Source: Steinernema hermaphroditum (taxonomy: Eukaryota; Nematoda; Chromadorea; Rhabditida; Steinernematidae). From it: DNA of 64,000 bases. The stretch spans positions 10,602,001-10,666,000 of the forward strand of contig CM059622.1 in NCBI GenBank assembly GCA_030435675.1, read 5' to 3'. The position numbers and the translations under genes are program-made. Below are positions 58,821-64,000 of this stretch, one piece after another. The notes beneath the pieces are model-generated. The model made no database searches. It saw only the letters and a program-made list of their open reading frames with translations, and was not told where the DNA came from. Each line of letters opens with the position of its first letter. Positions within the stretch are counted from its first letter, which is position 1.

Positions 58821-60002
58821 TCAAGCGCCGATTAGTCGGAATTCTAATTCTCTTAGATACTTACGCACATCGTACTGCGCTTCGAACTGCGTTGAATTTA
58901 GGAATTCATGACCAAGGCAGTAACGAGCCGTTGCGCGATTCTTTGGGTTCATCACGAACATCAACTGAAAGTGACAAGACATTCAAAGGATCGAACGAGT
59001 GCAACATACCGTTAAGAAATTTATACCTGCGGGTTCGAGATCCGGCAGTAAGTCGCCAACAGTTCTAATGGGCCACTTAGGAAACTCCGTGCTGTAGCAC
59101 TCCATCTGCGTGATCCCTTTCCATATCTAAAAAATATGACGCTCGATCGAAGGCTACTATAGGTGCCGTCACCTCGTCCGTTGGCGTTCCAAATACACGG
59201 AAGATGCGAAACAATTGATCGATCTCAGAATCCCCCTTGAATATGGCGTCTCCTTTGATCATTTCGGCGATGATGCAAGCCAGGCTCCAGATATCGACAG
59301 CGGTTGTGTAGTAGTTGCCGCCGATAAGGATTTCAGGGGGTCTATACCAGAGTGTGACGACTTCGTGTGTGTACACGCGGCCAGGCAAAGAAAAAGCACT
59401 AAAAAGATGTTGAGAAACGGCGACACAGAGCGCCGCTCTACCGGGCAAGACCGAAGTCGGCTAACTTCACAAGCCCATTGCTGTGGACAAGGATGTTTTG
59501 GGGCTTCAAGTCGCGGTGCAACATTCGGCGTACATGAATGTAGGCCAAACCTTTGAGAAGTTGATGTGTGAAGGACTGGAAATGGACTGTAGAATACGCA
59601 AATCGGTCTTGTGAGATTACCTTAACAATCGGTAAGTTCATCTTGTTTCCGGTCTTGTGAATCTTGTCCAGAAACATGCGCAGATCCATATCGATGTACT
59701 CAAAGATGAGGTGAAGCTGCATCTCATTTCCTAGAAACCCGCTATAGATTCATGCAAGGCGACTCCAAATTACTCTTGTTTCTTGCGATGATGACATCCT
59801 TCAGGCCGACAATATTGGGGTGGCTCAGCTCCTTCAGAATCGCGATTTCTCGCATCGCTGTGCTGGGCACCCCTTCGTTGTCGAGATCCATTCGGATACG
59901 CTTCATGGCGACAAATTCCTTCTTGTCCGACCTTAGCTGCCCCTTGAAGACGACGCCATAAGTGCCCTCGCCGATCTTCTCGAGCTTCAAGTACTTCTCC
60001 AT
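58821..60002 (-). CDS. CDK1/CDK2-like cyclin-dependent kinase
   Basis: Proline-directed Ser/Thr kinase of the cell-cycle CDK group, about 310 residues. It opens [20 protein letters not shown] with the Gly loop. The catalytic Lys is in FVAMKRIRM, and the cyclin-binding helix reads [17 protein letters not shown] (PSTAIRE in CDK1). [14 protein letters not shown] and the T-loop [18 protein letters not shown] follow, with the activating Thr present and PPE in place of APE. Then [13 protein letters not shown] and [20 protein letters not shown]. The C-lobe ends [20 protein letters not shown]. Introns are about 40-65 bp. TTTCAG lies 22 bases before the ATG. The last codons read through a GTAAGT, so a further 3' exon is possible. 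Its substitutions are unlike those I recall for nematode CDK-1, so I call it a CDK1/2-like paralog, probably active. Confidence 0.87.
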
Positions 60003-61450
60003 GGCGGTGCGGAGGCCCAAGTTCTGAAAGAGGAGGAGCCATGTCATTTGAAAGTGATCAAGCATAGGATAACACGGAAAAAGGCTCACGGCAAAAAACA
60101 TCAACTGACTGCAAACAGAAAGAGATCTTGATTTCCACAAATTAAGAGAATTAAAACAAGCAGCTGAACTGTGTTCCACCGAAATATAGAAGAACTTCCC
60201 TCAAGGTACAACAGAAAGTGGCCAAAAAATCGAACAGAACCCGATCAAGTAGGCGTCACAAGAAACTTTACCACCCGAAAGGCCAATCCCACGGGCAAAT
60301 GGCGCTTCGCGGAGAAGACAAAACAATCGCATCTTCGTCTCCACGTGACCTTTCGGAGCGTGAAAGCGCTAATTAGAAGCTGCTGAATTCATTAGGCACC
60401 CCGCCAGATTCCATCGCCGAAAGATTCGTCAATCCCCATGATCCCAGCTCCTCCGCAGGCCGAACGGCTTCGGCGCTCTAGGAACTTCCCTCTCCGACGG
60501 GATCCACGAGGAAACGGCGCGAAACTGCAACTTAGAAGGCGCCGATCTCATCAGAATTCAAAAATTTTCATTCGGCGCTAATTTTTGGCGGTGGGACCGC
60601 TTAACTGACGGCGGGCGGTCCTGGCACGACCCGCGCAGACGTCAGGGTCGTGCGCGAAGTGGCGCCGTTTGAGTGGCGGCGGTGGAGCGTGAAGGCGAAG
60701 GGGGTTTTTCTAATGTGTGAGATGAGTTTCAGATGAGCTCTTGAGTATTTGGGCCAGGATCGCAAGTGGCCTTTCCCCCTCTAGATGATTCGTTTTTACG
60801 ATCTCTTGTGGCGCCGATAGTGAATTAGAACGGGAGAACTGATAAGTGACCCGACGGGTTCTTTCTCGCGTGCAGACGGGCATCTTCTGAAGAATCTGGG
60901 TTAATCCTATTTGTTAAGGTTCCGCTGCTCACTCCACTTTGACTCTCACCCGGTGATTCAAAATCCAAGGAAAAGCCGTGTTCTGTAACGTTCTGAAGTC
61001 CAAAGATCCTCTAGAAACACATTCTTGAGGCATCACTTAGACCTGCTCTATCCTAAGGCTCTTTCTACCGTATAACGCGGCACCTCGGCACTGTACTGTG
61101 CTGACCCAGAATCCCCATACAGCCATGCTGGTACAGCGACTGTCAGATCGGCCCATTGTTGTTATGAACGTACAAGTGTTTAAAGCCCAAAATCTCTATT
61201 TTCCTAAGCTTATGGTTCCATCGATTACTCAACTTGCCTGAACGGATACCTCTTTCCCATGCTTTTCCAATTTTTCCTCAGCAAAGCAAAATAGAATCGC
61301 CAAAACATGTTCTCGCAACACGGTGATCGATCGTCCGGTAAAACGGCCGGCTAATCCTCTTGTAATCTACCCGAATTGGCCGGAGTCGGGTACGGCGACG
61401 TGAGTTTTACAGCTGCTACTATCCGATCTGACTTCGGTCGGCGTTCCCCT
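60003..61450. other. Intergenic, 1.4 kb, divergent promoters
   Basis: No gene. A 9-bp perfect inverted repeat, GCACGACCC (60624-60632) with GGGTCGTGC (60645-60653), encloses GCGCAGACGTCA, a CRE-like core. This GC-rich patch lies about 0.6 kb from the CDK start and 0.8 kb from the receptor start. Confidence 0.5.
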
Positions 61451-62353
61451 ATGCGGTCCCACCACCTCCTTGTTCACTCCGCAGCGGCCGTCTGCGCGAC
61501 CATAACCTTCGTCCTGAACTTCCTCACCCTGAATGCCCTCTTCAACAAAAGGAAAACTCTGAAGCAGTCCAAAGCTGTGATCCTCGTCATTCTGTGGCAC
61601 TACTTCTTCTCGTCCGTCGCGCTGATCCACACTCTCTACATGACCCTTTTCCTCCTAGGTAGATGAAGATGGAGTAATGGGTAGAAGTAGATCAGTTCAG
61701 GCTACGCAAGACGCATGGACGACTTCGTCTTCTGGTCGGGTAACTTCTCCTACTCCCTCGAGGCTTCCATCGGCGTTTGCAACTTGTTTGTGGCTATCGG
61801 ACGCGTCCTCGTGATGTGGAAACCGCTCACCTACCACAAGAACCACAGCGAAACGCTGCAGAAGACCACCCTGCTCACCGTAGCCTGTGTTACCGTATTC
61901 ACGGCGACGGCTTTCGCCGTCCACAGAACGCTCCCTCCCTCGGCTCCGAGGGCCTTCATCGACTACATCGACATCCGCGTCGTCCAGTCCCTCCACTGGT
62001 TCGATGCCTCCGTGTCGATATCCAACGTCGTCATCACTCTTGTTTTCATCAACGAACTCAGGAAATATCTCTCCAGGACGAGGCTCGCGTTAGTGAGCTA
62101 TAGCGAGAGAACGGCCAAGGTGTTCTCTCCAAAGATACATCGTGTGACCCCACAAGTTCAGATCAACCTGCTGGTGTACTACCAGATCATCTCCGAGGTC
62201 GTGATCATCAGTCTTCCGATCTTGGTCACTTCAGTGTACAACAACGCCTGGAGAACATCCCTTCCCCGGAAAATCGGCCCCTATCCCTTGACCGTAGCGG
62301 CCCTGTACACCGCCGTATGTTCTTTGCTCTTCTACAATAAACTGAATGTGTGA
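61451..62353 (+). CDS. Nematode serpentine receptor, 7TM, family unassigned
   Basis: Seven hydrophobic segments: AAAVCATITFVLNFLTLNAL, VILVILWHYFFSSVALIHTL, SLEASIGVCNLFVAIGRVLV, TLLTVACVTVFTATAFAV, ASVSISNVVITLVFI, INLLVYYQIISEVVIISLPI and LTVAALYTAVCSLLFY. GRVLVMWKPLTYHKNHS after TM3 is the usual nematode chemoreceptor pattern (basic residue, P, Y). The C-terminus after TM7 is only a few residues (NKLNV), resembling srbc-like receptors, though I cannot assign the family. One intron of about 43 bp after LFLLG. The frame is open upstream of the ATG at 61451 with no earlier ATG. About 285 residues, slightly short, so a small 5' exon may be missing. Confidence 0.75.
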
Positions 62354-62371
62354 AGACCTTTATCACAACGT

Positions 62372-64000
62372 TCACAGTTCCTCGTGGTCATCGCAGTGTC
62401 TGTAGAGACGCCTTCTGGACACAACTGACAAGAAGGCGAACATGAAGAGGGCGTTGAGAGTTAGTGAAACGAGAAGAATCAGCGATCCTTGGCGCTCTTC
62501 CTTCTCGGGTCTCTTAGGTACTTGACTGGGCCACGTACTTGCTGCTGGGGCGGCTGTGGTCGTCTTTCTACGGTTCGGGTTTTTGGGCGCTTTGCACGAC
62601 TCTCGCGCACTTCTGAGTCGTCGGTTCGCCTCGCATCCGCTGCTCTGCTCCAGGTCCCTGTAGAGCTCCATGTTCTCCATCTGGTACTCGTAATGCTGGC
62701 GACAATGCTCCAGATTCTCGCGTTTCATCCGCGCTTCGTCCCAGGACGCCACTTTCCGGCGCAAAGACGAGGAGCTGAATGAAAATTGGAAGAGATGAGA
62801 AGAGAGTCAACCACATCTTGCTTCCGTACCCGTTGGCCAAGTGGATGTGCCACATGAAGGGAGTGCATGTTTCCAGCTGCCACAGGGGAAGCGTGATGAG
62901 AGTGTCGAGGACTTGCTCGATCATCTCTTGGTTCGCGAGCGGAATCAGGAAGAGGCCGTAGGGGAACTCCGTGAGGGGATTCCGATCGAATTTGAAGTTA
63001 GACACTTTCGATATGAGCGCCAGAATCTCGGAAGGAAGAGAGCTTCGGTCGTGTAGAAGGTTCCCGCTGAGTTGGAGGCTAAAGATCGCATCAATCTCCT
63101 TAGTTTGCCGTTTTAGAGTGCCTTGTGAGATGGCAGCAGTAGGTGACGGCTAGGGGAATCTTCGTCAGATTGCACCGATCCAGGTCGACGGTCTTGACGG
63201 ATTTGAGAGGAAGGAAGGCGAACGAGTCGATAGAGGACAGAGGAGTGTCGGAGAGAGATAACGTCCGGAGAGAACTCAGTCCGACGAGGTTGTCCGCCGA
63301 AATGTCCTAGAAGAAGCGTAGACATGATATCCTGTGAGATCGCTACCGTAATCTGCGTGCTACTTAATCTCAGCCACTTCAGTTTCGCCGTCATCTGGAA
63401 GGCTTTTGGAGGTAGGTAGACGAGTGAATTCGAGCTGAGGTCGAGGATTTTCAGCTGAGCGCATTGGGCGAAAGTGAAAGGAGCGAATCTGGCGATCTAG
63501 ATGACATATGAGATGACCGGGTCTTCCCTGTAGGACCCACCTCATTGTGGCTGAAGTCGATGTCTTGAGTGCTGTTGCAACTGAAGGAGATCTGATGCAA
63601 ATCGCCGATTTTGTTGTGGTCCATGTGGATCGACGTCAACGTCTTGAGTTCGCTCAGTTCGATCACATCTCTGATCAGAGTTCGTCTGATCGTGATTTGT
63701 GTCAGGCCGGTGCAAGTAGGGAGCCAGCGAGGAAGCCTCGAAAGAGAAGAGTTCTCGATGTGGAGTCTCCTTAGGGAGCTCGTCCAAGGTGGTGGCTGCG
63801 GAAACGCGTCTTTTTCCCCAAAGAGGATGGCCTACCTTGTCCCCAAATTCGAAGTTGAGATTCATTAGTTTGAGGCTCGCCAGCATGGGAAGGGAGCCGA
63901 AGACGCCCCAGCCGTTCTTCTCATCCCTGCCGGAGTGTTCCATCGAGAGAACTTGCAGGTTGGGGAAGTAGCTGGCGAGGTTCGTGGAAGGATCGATATG
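62372..64000 (-). CDS. LRR single-pass membrane protein, cut by window edge
   Basis: The 3' part of a leucine-rich-repeat transmembrane protein; the N-terminus lies beyond 64000. LRR units visible include [112 protein letters not shown] and [20 protein letters not shown]. After a C-terminal cap ([15 protein letters not shown]) comes a polar, basic stretch ([18 protein letters not shown]), a TM helix [19 protein letters not shown] and a short cytosolic tail [14 protein letters not shown]. The organisation fits extracellular LRR (eLRR-TM) cell-surface proteins. Introns are 40-60 bp. Tail-to-tail with the serpentine receptor, 18 bp apart. Confidence 0.82.

Overview
The window is nuclear DNA of a nematode, most likely a free-living or insect-associated rhabditid-type species; the species cannot be named from sequence alone. 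The evidence is the gene content (sre-type and other serpentine chemoreceptors, a FAX-1/NR2E3 nuclear receptor, tandem UDP-glucuronosyltransferases), very short introns (mostly 41-51 bp, GT..TTTCAG), and a TTTCAG-like acceptor just upstream of many start codons, as expected for spliced-leader trans-splicing. Exon coordinates come from manual splicing, and conserved protein blocks were used to choose splice sites.

Layout, left to right. 0.8-1.35 kb: ribosomal protein uS19 (rps-15, minus). 2.8-11.2 kb: a full-length ABCA-type lipid transporter (plus, more than 20 introns). 11.7-12.8 kb: mitochondrial ribosomal protein uL2m (minus). 13.2-15.2 kb: a truncated Lon-family protease with an intact Ser/Lys dyad but a destroyed ATPase site, with a MITE-like inverted repeat in its first intron and a patchwork of gene fragments just upstream. 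17.3-29.2 kb: four UDP-glucuronosyltransferases (two minus, two plus), with a fold-back element and a tRNA-Gly relic between the first two. 29.3-30.2 kb: a single-exon protein of unknown family. 33.2 kb: tRNA-Phe. 33.4-34.9 kb: an sre-type receptor. 36-41.2 kb: three tandem paralogs of a small mitochondrial NDUFA4/MLRQ-like membrane protein. 41.7-42.3 kb: a NOL7-like nucleolar protein. 42.5-44 kb: fax-1 (minus) with about 4.2 kb of gene-poor DNA upstream. 48.2 kb: a small secreted peptide. 50-52.4 kb: a divergent pentameric ligand-gated channel. 53.3-54.4 kb: a Cys-rich secreted saposin-like protein. 54.6-56.1 kb: a RAP1-type Myb protein. 56.2-58.4 kb: a membrane protein with a long repetitive Ser/Pro/Lys tail. 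58.8-60 kb: a CDK1/2-like kinase. 61.5-62.4 kb: a second serpentine receptor. 62.4 kb to the window end: a leucine-rich-repeat membrane protein, cut by the edge.

There is no obvious single pathway. Translation and organelle housekeeping genes (rps-15, mrpl-2, the NDUFA4-like set, the NOL7-like gene) sit among families that expand in nematodes (UGTs, chemoreceptors) and neuronal genes (fax-1, ion channel). The most unusual items are the ATPase-dead Lon protease with its rearranged surroundings, the channel lacking one Cys-loop cysteine, the RAP1-like Myb protein, and a roughly six-fold excess of the 7-mer TACCGTA/TACGGTA across the window.
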